18,387 nt of DNA from Candidatus Acetothermia bacterium. GTDB lineage: Bacteria; Bipolaricaulota; Bipolaricaulia; RBG-16-55-9; DRXL01. The stretch spans positions 1 through 18,387 of the forward strand of contig JAPWVB010000010.1 of NCBI GenBank assembly GCA_028275205.1. Reading direction: 5' to 3'. The first letter of the stretch is position 1; every line of letters starts with the position of its first letter. Positions 1 through 6,395 of the stretch are shown here, in pieces. The notes beneath the pieces were generated by a model. That model ran no database searches. It was given only the letters and a program-made list of their open reading frames with translations, and was not told the DNA's origin. Position numbers and translations under genes: made by a program.

Positions 1-789
1 CAACGTCGCTGCTGTGTGCCGGAGCGTATGCGGGGAGACCCGCACGCCTTTGATCCCCGCTCGCTTGCCCAGACGGGCTATCACCGTCTGCACCCAGCGG
101 GGCTTGAGAGGCTCCCCCTTGCGATCTATGAAGAGCGCATCCGAGAAGGCTGTCTTATAGCCCCGCAATTCGATCCAACGCCGCAGAGCCTTCGTCGTCC
201 TAGCCCCCATGAACACGATCCGATCTCTGGCTCCCTTGCCGTGCACTTTCAGGGATCGCTGAGCCAGCGAGACGTCGCTTAAGCGCAGGGAGATAAGCTC
301 ATGAAGCCGCAGCCCACAGTCGAGAAAGAGCAGGAGCATGGCGTAGTTGCGCGCGCCGTGCACGGTGGACTTATCGCACGCTGCCAAGAGCACTCGGACT
401 TGAGACTCTTCTAAGACGAAGGGATACTGCTTGGGCTGACGGATCGGGCTGATCCCGTCCATCGGGCTTGAGCTTATCAGTCCCTCGCGCTTGAGCCAAT
501 TAAAGAAGGCGTGCAAGACACGGTAGTGCATCCCCAGCGACGCCGGTGTGAAGCCACGCTCGTGGAGATGGGCGAGATACTGTCGGATCAGGCCGGAGTG
601 GAGCTCCGTCAGCAGGCGGTCGCCCAGAAACTCGATAAGACGGTCGAAGACCCAAGCGTAGAGATCGAGGGTTTTCTTAGAACGTCCTTCGACACGAGCC
701 ATGAGGGTAAACTGCTCAACGGCTTGGGTGAGGGTCGAAACCGTCTCCGTGGAGTGCGCCCGCTCTGGGCTATTTTGAGGCAGTTTCAC
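1..789 (-). CDS. Tyrosine recombinase (phage integrase/Xer family), C-terminus cut by window edge
   Basis: Site-specific DNA recombinase, read on the minus strand and open to base 1. From the GTG at 787-789 an N-terminal SAM-like core-binding domain (about residues 20-105) is followed by the catalytic domain. Visible active-site residues are Arg161 in GLRLHELISL, the Lys of HGKGARDR, and the HxxR box in SPHTLRHT just before the edge. The second His/Trp and the nucleophilic Tyr would lie beyond the window. The start is uncertain: the frame is open back to a stop inside the tRNA, GTG 789 is the first common start codon, and ATG 700-702 (residue 30) is the alternative; neither has a good ribosome site. 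The gene begins 63 bases past the 3' end of a tRNA-Val and reads away from it, the usual layout for an integrase of a tRNA-inserted element. A chromosomal XerC/XerD-type housekeeping enzyme is the main alternative. Confidence 0.85.
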   Translation of the reverse strand, partial: MKLPQNSPERAHSTETVSTLTQAVEQFTLMARVEGRSKKTLDLYAWVFDRLIEFLGDRLLTELHSGLIRQYLAHLHERGFTPASLGMHYRVLHAFFNWLKREGLISSSPMDGISPIRQPKQYPFVLEESQVRVLLAACDKSTVHGARNYAMLLLFLDCGLRLHELISLRLSDVSLAQRSLKVHGKGARDRIVFMGARTTKALRRWIELRGYKTAFSDALFIDRKGEPLKPRWVQTVIARLGKRAGIKGVRVSPHTLRHTAATL

Positions 790-852
790 AACCTGAGAGT
801 TAGGGCACTGTTGGGCGAGATAGTGCAGGCTACAAGCGGCTTTTGCTCTTTT

Positions 853-927
853 TGGTGGGCGCTAGAGGATTCGAACCTCTGGCCTTCCGCGTGTAAGGCG
901 GACGCTCTCCCGCTGAGCTAAGCGCCC
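853..927 (-). tRNA. tRNA-Val (anticodon TAC)
   Basis: A 75-base cloverleaf on the minus strand. The 7-bp acceptor stem is GGGCGCU/AGCGCCC. The D-arm stem is GCTC/GAGC. The anticodon stem TCCGC/GCGGA carries loop CTTACAC with anticodon TAC at 893-895. The variable loop has five bases, and the T-arm is AGAGG-TTCGAAT-CCTCT. The terminal CCA is encoded. TAC reads valine codons. Its 5' end lies one base after the stop codon of the universal stress protein gene, so processing of a shared transcript is likely, and the integrase gene follows its 3' end. Confidence 0.97.
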
Positions 928-928
928 T

Positions 929-1366
929 TTATTCTCCCATGCGCACCGTCATCACGGGAACCCGTGATAACCGCACGACTTCCTCCGTCACACTGCCCAA
1001 GAGCACCCGATCCAACCCCCGCCGCCCGTGCGTCCCCATCACGATGAGATCAATCTTCGCTTCGTCCACGAAGTCTAGGATCACTTTGGCTGGAGCACCC
1101 GTCTTGAGCACTGTCTCAACTTCTTCGACACCAGAATTGCGAATCACTTCCGCGGTCTTGTCCAAGACGCGCTGGCCCTCTTGATGCATCGCTTCGAGAA
1201 TATTCTTCTCAGCGATGTTCGCATACTCAAAGAGCAACGCCGGCGGCTCAACCACGAAGAGCAAATAGATCTTGGCGTCAAACGCTAACGCGATCGTCGT
1301 CGCGCAATTGATCGCCTTCTCCACCCCGCGCGATCCGTCCGTGGGCACTAAGATCTTCTTGAACAT
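929..1366 (-). CDS. Universal stress protein, UspA family
   Basis: A 145-residue single-domain cytoplasmic Usp, the normal length for the family. It opens with a typical first strand and loop (KKILVPTDGS). Near the C-terminus it has the ATP-binding signature of the MJ0577-type subgroup, GTHGRRGLDRVLLGSV, fitting G-x2-G-x9-G-(S/T), so it probably binds ATP and acts in stress or starvation physiology. The ATG has a good ribosome site (AAGGAG, seven bases upstream) and lies 14 bases after the stop of an upstream Crp/Fnr gene, so co-transcription is likely. The stop codon sits one base from the 5' end of a tRNA-Val. A Usp placed with Crp/Fnr regulators fits a stress or anaerobiosis regulon; its precise role is unknown. 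Confidence 0.93.
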   Translation of the reverse strand: MFKKILVPTDGSRGVEKAINCATTIALAFDAKIYLLFVVEPPALLFEYANIAEKNILEAMHQEGQRVLDKTAEVIRNSGVEEVETVLKTGAPAKVILDFVDEAKIDLIVMGTHGRRGLDRVLLGSVTEEVVRLSRVPVMTVRMGE

Positions 1367-1380
1367 TCAAACTCCTTGCC

Positions 1381-2139
1381 TTACAGCAAATTCTCAATTG
1401 TCTCTACCGGCAACGGTGCCGCGAGCTCTTCTAACGCGGCTGCATCTAAGATCACGATCTTCCGCCGCTTGAGGGCAATCAGCCCACGCTCCTCCAGCTC
1501 TCCGAGGGTTCGGATAGCCGTCTCCGTGGAGATCCCGGCCATCTCTGCGAGGTCCATGCGGCTGATGTGCGCTTGGATCTCACCTTCGGCCGTCCCGTAC
1601 TGCGTAGCGAGCGCCAGCAGGAGCCGCGCTAAGCGTGCTCGACAGCTCTCATAGGCCGTCTCGATGAGCTTCGCTTGGAAAGACTGTAGCTCACGGGCAA
1701 CCTTCTCAGCTAACTGCAGGGCGACGGTGGGGTGACGCTTAAGAAAATCCAAAAAGTCTTCGCGCTTGATGAACCGCGCCCGCGTGGGCTCGATCGTGCG
1801 CGCCGAAGCCGTATGCGTTCCCCCATCGAAGAGATTCTCTTCGCCCAGAAGCTCCCCCGGCCCGACGATCTTGAGGATCTGGCGCTTCCCCGCCGGCCCC
1901 TGCTTGATCAGCTTGGCCTTCCCACTACAGATTATAAAGAACCCAAACGCCGGCGTCCCCTCGTGAAAGATCGCCTCGTCAGCCCCATACTCGACCGAAC
2001 GCATCAAATTTCGTAGCTCTTGCTGGCTCTTCTCATCCAGCCCAGTGAAGATCCAGGAACATCCCGCGCAGCCCTCCACCCCACAGATCGGTGGGCTTTT
2101 GGGACGCTTGGCTTGGATCACCAGACGCTTGTGGGCCAT
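1381..2139 (-). CDS. Crp/Fnr-family transcriptional regulator with N-terminal cysteine cluster
   Basis: About 252 residues: an N-terminal extension, a cyclic-nucleotide-binding-type beta-roll (about 35-145), a dimerisation helix and a C-terminal winged helix-turn-helix. The extension holds C19-x4-C-x2-C27 just before SWIFTGL, resembling the cysteines of FNR that bind a [4Fe-4S] cluster next to its IPFTL segment; another Cys in FFIICSG could be a fourth ligand. Oxygen or NO sensing is therefore plausible but inferred. The recognition helix reads ETAIR (E206, I209, R210) and not the FNR-type ExxSR, so its target sequence may differ from TTGAT. I prefer ATG 2137-2139 over an in-frame TTG three codons upstream at 2148. 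It lies 46 bases downstream of a second Crp/Fnr gene and upstream of the stress protein gene. Confidence 0.92.
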   Translation of the reverse strand: MAHKRLVIQAKRPKSPPICGVEGCAGCSWIFTGLDEKSQQELRNLMRSVEYGADEAIFHEGTPAFGFFIICSGKAKLIKQGPAGKRQILKIVGPGELLGEENLFDGGTHTASARTIEPTRARFIKREDFLDFLKRHPTVALQLAEKVARELQSFQAKLIETAYESCRARLARLLLALATQYGTAEGEIQAHISRMDLAEMAGISTETAIRTLGELEERGLIALKRRKIVILDAAALEELAAPLPVETIENLL

Positions 2140-2185
2140 ACTACCCAATTGTAGTCATTTGCTGACCATCATGCAACTCTATGAG

Positions 2186-2899
2186 CTACGTCACACGCAG
2201 CTTCTCCTCATCTATAAGCCAGATCTTGCGCCCTTGCAGGGCGATCCACCCCCGGCGCTCTAAGTCGTGCAAGACCCGGCTGACGGTCTCTGGGGCTATG
2301 CCCACGAGAGCTGCCCACTCGTCACGGGAGAGCTTTAAGTCAATCATCACCCCTTGGGAGGTGCGCTCACCAAAACGATCGGCGACCTCAACGAGCTTGT
2401 GGGTGAGGCGCGCCGCGCTCTCAAGATAAACCGTCTCTACTAAGGCAGTGCGCAACTTCCAAAGCCGCGCGGAGAGCTGCCGCATCAGCCAGAGCAAGAT
2501 GCTCGGATGCTCCACAAAAATCGCGTGGAGGTCGGGCTGGCGCAGCAGAGCGAGCCGCGTCGGGCGCAGCGTCACCGCGGACATGGTCTGGAGCGATTCG
2601 CTAAACAGCTCGCCGGCTCCCAGCACCGAACCGGGGCCGGCCAGCCGCACCAGCCGCAGGCAGCCCTCATCAGCCGCAAGCTCCTTGACTGCGCCTTCTA
2701 AAACTATATATATCCCATCAACGGGATCGCCCTGGGCGTAGATCTTCGTGTGCGGCGGGAGGGCGAGCATGTGAGCCCTGGCCATCACGGCCTCGCGCGC
2801 GGCCGGCTCCAGAGAGCTCAGCCAATGACTGAGTTCTTGCGCTCTGACCATACGCTTATAGTACTCAGCGAAGCGGGGGGCTGTTATGAGCGTGCTCAC
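2186..2899 (-). CDS. Crp/Fnr-family regulator with FNR-type DNA recognition helix
   Basis: A 237-residue Crp/Fnr regulator. The beta-roll sensor domain spans about residues 25-140 (GDPVDGIYIVLEG), followed by the long dimer helix and a C-terminal helix-turn-helix. The recognition helix contains PETVSRVL, giving E204-x2-S207-R208, the same E-x2-S-R pattern FNR uses to read TTGAT half-sites. It lacks the N-terminal cysteine cluster, so it is probably not an Fe-S oxygen sensor; DNR/NNR-type NO sensors also lack it, but the ligand cannot be told from sequence. Start: GTG 2897-2899 overlaps an AAAGG ribosome site and is therefore imperfect; an internal ATG at residue 17 has no ribosome site. A perfect inverted repeat lies 17 bases upstream. 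The gene follows a zinc-ribbon membrane protein gene by 40 bases. Confidence 0.92.
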   Translation of the reverse strand: MSTLITAPRFAEYYKRMVRAQELSHWLSSLEPAAREAVMARAHMLALPPHTKIYAQGDPVDGIYIVLEGAVKELAADEGCLRLVRLAGPGSVLGAGELFSESLQTMSAVTLRPTRLALLRQPDLHAIFVEHPSILLWLMRQLSARLWKLRTALVETVYLESAARLTHKLVEVADRFGERTSQGVMIDLKLSRDEWAALVGIAPETVSRVLHDLERRGWIALQGRKIWLIDEEKLRVT

Positions 2900-2915
2900 C
2901 TTTCAAGATGGGCTC

Positions 2916-2935
2916 GATCAAGAGAGAAATTGATC
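2916..2935 (-). promoter_or_regulatory. Perfect inverted repeat upstream of a Crp/Fnr gene, operator candidate
   Basis: GATCAA, eight bases, TTGATC: a perfect 6+8+6 inverted repeat in the 40-base gap between the zinc-ribbon gene and the downstream regulator. Its half-sites match ATCAA/TTGAT of an FNR site but point the opposite way from the canonical TTGAT-N4-ATCAA. It could be an autoregulatory operator for the adjacent regulator, or a weak RNA hairpin within the transcript. Confidence 0.4.
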
Positions 2936-2939
2936 TTTA

Positions 2940-3731
2940 TCACACGCGGCGCTGCCCGCACTGGGGGCAGAACTGCTCATCGGCGCGGAAGCGGTAGCCG
3001 CATCGGGCGCAGAAGTGCGCGGGTGCGTTGCTGGGCGCAAGCCGCCGGCGCCGCAGCCACACCAGACTGATAACAGCTAGAGCGACTATAGCGACCAGCC
3101 CTGCTCCCCCTAGCGCGATGGGCATCAAGGGGATTCCCGTGGGGCGCAGCGATGGCTCATTATCAGTTTTTCTGTAGCTGACGCGCTGCTCGATCACTGT
3201 GCCCGTGGGGACGGCTCCGACCCTTCGGCCGAAGTAGCTGAAGCCGCGGGCATCTGCTCCCCACGGCTCCAGGGCTGGGCTCCCTTGAAGCCCTGTCGCT
3301 CGCAACGGCTGCTGCACCTCGATCTCAAGATCCTTCACGTCGTAGCGATCCGAAAAGAACCGAAAGACGAACGATCGTGCTGGGGCGGTGCCGAGCACGT
3401 CGTCGTAGTATTCGAGCTGGAAGAGCCGCGTGCGCGGGGTGAAGAGCAGCATTTTCTCTGAGCCCTCCGAGGGCAGGAGCTGCCAGTCGGCCGTGAGCAA
3501 GCGCCCGTCCGAGCTCACATAGGCGACGGCGTGCACCTGGGCCGTTCGTGGGAGGGGAAAGAGCAGAGGGCCGGTGGGGTCTTGGGCTAACTCCCCACGA
3601 TAGATCACGAGCAATCGCGGGTCGTCGTATTCTGGCCAGAGGGCAATTTCTAAGCGTTCGAGCACCGCAGGGGGTTGCTGGGCAAAACCGAGCACACTCG
3701 CTACAAGCAGGGCTATAGCTATAAGGCGCAT
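2940..3731 (-). CDS. Exported/membrane protein of unknown function with C-terminal zinc ribbon
   Basis: About 263 residues; I do not recognise a named family. It has an N-terminal signal peptide (MRLIAIALLVASVLGFAQ), then a predicted beta-rich extracytoplasmic domain (about 20-195) with many aromatic and proline residues. A single membrane helix (around IALGGAGLVAIVALAVISLV) is followed by a basic stop-transfer and a short C-terminal zinc ribbon, CARC-x10-CPQC. With the signal peptide cleaved, the ribbon would face the cytoplasm. I chose ATG 3729-3731, which starts right at the signal peptide; an in-frame TTG lies three codons upstream at 3740. It follows the second 19-haem cytochrome gene by 43 bases on the same strand and so probably belongs to that operon. 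An assembly, haem-loading or docking role is possible, but nothing in the sequence proves it. Confidence 0.8.
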   Translation of the reverse strand: MRLIAIALLVASVLGFAQQPPAVLERLEIALWPEYDDPRLLVIYRGELAQDPTGPLLFPLPRTAQVHAVAYVSSDGRLLTADWQLLPSEGSEKMLLFTPRTRLFQLEYYDDVLGTAPARSFVFRFFSDRYDVKDLEIEVQQPLRATGLQGSPALEPWGADARGFSYFGRRVGAVPTGTVIEQRVSYRKTDNEPSLRPTGIPLMPIALGGAGLVAIVALAVISLVWLRRRRLAPSNAPAHFCARCGYRFRADEQFCPQCGQRRV

Positions 3732-3774
3732 TTGGTACAAAGTGTACTCATGCCGAGCGTGGGCTGCAACCCGC

Positions 3775-5535
3775 TTAGAATTGTGTGTGGCATTTGGAGC
3801 AGGTGTCTGTTCTCTCAGTGGGATGGCACGTGGCGCAGAAGCCGTGGCTGGGTTTGGGCACGCCTTGCCCGAGGAATTCTAAGTGCCCCATCTGTGTGAC
3901 TCTCTCATGGCAGGCTTCGCAGCGAACCCAGAGAGCGATATGGGTCTCATGGGGGAAGTACGCTTTCCCAGGGCGTGCGGGGAGCTGAGCGTCGTGGCAT
4001 TGCAAGCAGTCTTGGGGTTCTAACTGGGCCATGCGCTCAGCGGGGGGATGGCACTGGGAGCAGTCTTTGGCCGTAACAAACGTTTTCCCGTGCTCTGCGG
4101 GCTGGACGGCATGACAGACGTTGCAGTCGGCGCGCTTGAGGTGCACTTTATGCGAAGCCGTTTGGGTTGGCCCCAGGGGGAGCAACTCCACTCCCACATG
4201 GCATCGGGCGCACCCGAAGGGCTCTCCAGCGTGCCACGGTCTTTCTGAGACATACGCTCTCTGCTCGTGCCAGGCTCTCACACGAGCGAGGTTCTCGGCG
4301 CTGAGGCGCAGCAGCGCGCTCACGTAGTGAATATTGTGCACCCCCAGACTGCGGTCTTCTTCGATGAGCTCGATATTCTTCTTGGCTTCGGTGTAAAGAG
4401 AACTAAAAGTGTGGTCATTCTGAATTTGACTGAATTGTTGCTCGATCTGAGCGAGTTGCTCGCGAAGCTCAGAGAGCTGCTGCGAGACGCTCTGCTGCCA
4501 TTGGCGCATGAGGCGATCGTAGCCGGGGCCGTGGCAGGTCACGCACGCTTGCGGTGTGGCCACCGTGGCCACCGGGGTACGGCTCTGGTGGCACCCCGCG
4601 CAGATTACCCCTGAGAGAAACATAGCATCGGGCATGGGGTCAACGCCCGATCCTCCGGTCCCGATATAGATCTGCTCTTGGGCGGAGTGGCGCCCCCCGT
4701 GGCAGCTTGCGCAATCGGGCGAGAGCGCTTGAGCAAGCTCAAACTTCCCATGAGATATCTCCGAGTGGCAGTCAGAACACTTGAAGTGCTGCACGGTCAC
4801 GTGCGCCCGATGGATGAGCTCGGTCTTGCCGTACTCTTCAAAGCGCTCAACATGACACGAGAAGCACTTCTCGCGAGGGACATCGCCGGAGCCGCGGGTG
4901 ACGTGCACATGGCACGTGAGACACTCCACCCCGCTCTTGAGATATTCTGAGTGATTGAAGACGATCCCCCGAATGAGGATCTGATCTTTGGGCGGGCCGT
5001 GGCAGCTGTAGCAATTCCCTAAAGATTGCCCGCGCGCTACTCCCGTGAAGTGACAGATCTTGCACGCGCTCTCATCTACGGCTAAGTGATCCCCCTGGAC
5101 GAGCTGAGAGTGGCACGTCGTGCACGTGAGCTCGATCCCGCGCGCGGCGACCCCATAGTGTTGCGTGTGGCTGAACGGAATCTTCTTGCGATAGACAGTT
5201 ATGGGCTCGATGGCTTTTTTGTCATGGCAGCTCAAGCAGTTCTGATCGCTCACGCGGGAGTGCGGCCGCACGTTGTACGCGCCGACCCAGTAGCGTAGCA
5301 TCTCGCTGAGCAAGCGAATCTTCCCCGCGATGTACCCGCTAAAACCATGCTCGTAGTGGCAGTCAATGCAATTCACCCTGGCGTGGCTGGAGCTGGCCCA
5401 GTTGTCGTAGAACGGCTTCATAAAATGGCACGACGCGCAAAAACTTGGCTGATCGGTCGCCCGTGCCCCGGCCCAGGCCAGCCAGACGAGTATCGCTACT
5501 ATGACAATCGAGAGCACGAGCCAGCGGCGTCTCAT
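3775..5535 (-). CDS. Membrane-anchored 19-haem cytochrome c, NapC/NirT-like N-terminus (copy B)
   Basis: A 586-residue periplasmic electron carrier tethered by one N-terminal signal-anchor helix (about 5-24). It has 19 CXXCH sites: 12 before residue 336 and 7 from residue 442 to the end. The first (C33-A-S-C-H-F-M-K-P) has the CXXCHxM pattern of NapC/NrfH-type quinol dehydrogenases, where the Met can ligate or sit at haem 1. The 106 haem-free residues between hemes 12 and 13 include a Gln/Glu/Leu-rich helix likely to form a coiled coil. It is a clear paralogue of the 19-haem protein at 9023-10828, sharing for example AERMAQL and the C-terminal CxKCHTxF. Its ATG overlaps the stop of the upstream cytochrome b gene (ATGA), so the two are translationally coupled and probably form a quinone-linked complex. 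No family member with a known substrate is recognisable to me. Confidence 0.93.
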   Translation of the reverse strand: MRRRWLVLSIVIVAILVWLAWAGARATDQPSFCASCHFMKPFYDNWASSSHARVNCIDCHYEHGFSGYIAGKIRLLSEMLRYWVGAYNVRPHSRVSDQNCLSCHDKKAIEPITVYRKKIPFSHTQHYGVAARGIELTCTTCHSQLVQGDHLAVDESACKICHFTGVARGQSLGNCYSCHGPPKDQILIRGIVFNHSEYLKSGVECLTCHVHVTRGSGDVPREKCFSCHVERFEEYGKTELIHRAHVTVQHFKCSDCHSEISHGKFELAQALSPDCASCHGGRHSAQEQIYIGTGGSGVDPMPDAMFLSGVICAGCHQSRTPVATVATPQACVTCHGPGYDRLMRQWQQSVSQQLSELREQLAQIEQQFSQIQNDHTFSSLYTEAKKNIELIEEDRSLGVHNIHYVSALLRLSAENLARVRAWHEQRAYVSERPWHAGEPFGCARCHVGVELLPLGPTQTASHKVHLKRADCNVCHAVQPAEHGKTFVTAKDCSQCHPPAERMAQLEPQDCLQCHDAQLPARPGKAYFPHETHIALWVRCEACHERVTQMGHLEFLGQGVPKPSHGFCATCHPTERTDTCSKCHTQF

Positions 5536-6395
5536 GGTCTCTCAGCTCCCGCGCGCTCGCGCATGATCTGCTCGTACTCCAGCGGGTGCTCTTCGATCAT
5601 TCGTTTCTTGGAGATCTTCCCCGTGAAGATCGTCATGTTCATGGGGAAGACCTCAGGATTGAGATGCGCGTGATACATGTGCCACGTAATCAATGCGAGG
5701 ATAGCCAAGAGCGCCTCGCCCGAATGGGCTTGCAGAGCGACATCGAAGATATATTTGGGCAGATACGCCAAGGTGATTCTGTGAAACCAGAGCATCAGCC
5801 CGGAGAGCACCATGACCGCTGTGCCCCACACCAAAGCCCAATATTCGAACTTTTCGCTGTAGCTGTAGCGCCCGAACTTGGGGCGCTCCGAGGAGAGACC
5901 GAGCATAAACTTCACATTCGCGATGAAATCCCAAAGATCTTTCACCCTGGGGAGCAGCTCGCGCAGTTCGCGGCGCCCCTCGCGTGTCATCAGCCAGCCG
6001 ATGTGCCAGACAGTGACGAACATTAGAAGCGACGCCCCAACCCGATGAATGATACGATTGACCTCGAGACTCCAGATATGACGGAAGATAAATTCTGCCC
6101 AGGCCGAATCGTGGAACTTGATGGGCAGCCCGGTGATCGTCAGCAGAATGACGCCGATGGCCAGCACCAAATGTTGAAGGCAGACGTTCAAGCTAAACCG
6201 CACGAAGTACTCTTCTGCTTGCTCTTTTTCTCGTGCGATGCGACGCTGCTTCGCTCGCAGTTCTGCTTCCAGCTGCGCCCGAACCAACTCTTTGACGCGC
6301 TGAAGCTCAGCGTCGTCGAGCGAGCGGTCTAGCTCTCTCTCAAGCTCGCGTTGCAACTCGTGCACGAGCCGCTCTTCGTTGGCAGAATCAGCCAT
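5532..6395 (-). CDS. Dihaem cytochrome b, formate dehydrogenase gamma / b561-like membrane subunit (copy B)
   Basis: 287 residues with four or five membrane helices. Candidate haem b ligands are H75 in helix 1, H117 and H131 in helix 2 (14 apart), and two His 15 apart in the last helix (AHSGEALL...TWH). This is the pattern of quinone-reactive dihaem b subunits of formate dehydrogenase, Ni-Fe hydrogenase and related complexes. Residues 1-62 form an extra, very charged helical segment (ERLVHELQRELERELDR) that the paralogue at 7449-8156 lacks; it should be cytoplasmic and may be a coiled coil. The C-terminal tail FTGKISKKRMIEEHPLEY is conserved in the paralogue. A ribosome site (AAGGGGG) precedes the ATG. 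It overlaps the 9-haem gene upstream by 8 bases and the 19-haem gene downstream by 4. It probably moves electrons between the quinone pool and the cytochromes c on either side. Confidence 0.9.
   Translation of the reverse strand: MADSANEERLVHELQRELERELDRSLDDAELQRVKELVRAQLEAELRAKQRRIAREKEQAEEYFVRFSLNVCLQHLVLAIGVILLTITGLPIKFHDSAWAEFIFRHIWSLEVNRIIHRVGASLLMFVTVWHIGWLMTREGRRELRELLPRVKDLWDFIANVKFMLGLSSERPKFGRYSYSEKFEYWALVWGTAVMVLSGLMLWFHRITLAYLPKYIFDVALQAHSGEALLAILALITWHMYHAHLNPEVFPMNMTIFTGKISKKRMIEEHPLEYEQIMRERAGAERP

Noticed and set aside
16..921. Plus-strand open frames across the left end
   Set aside because: They run antisense to a clear tyrosine recombinase and one continues through the tRNA gene; their sequences show no domain.
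3775..5535. Outer-membrane MtrC/OmcA-type or NrfA-type cytochrome
   Set aside because: The protein has an N-terminal membrane anchor, no lipobox and no CXXCK site, so neither family fits.
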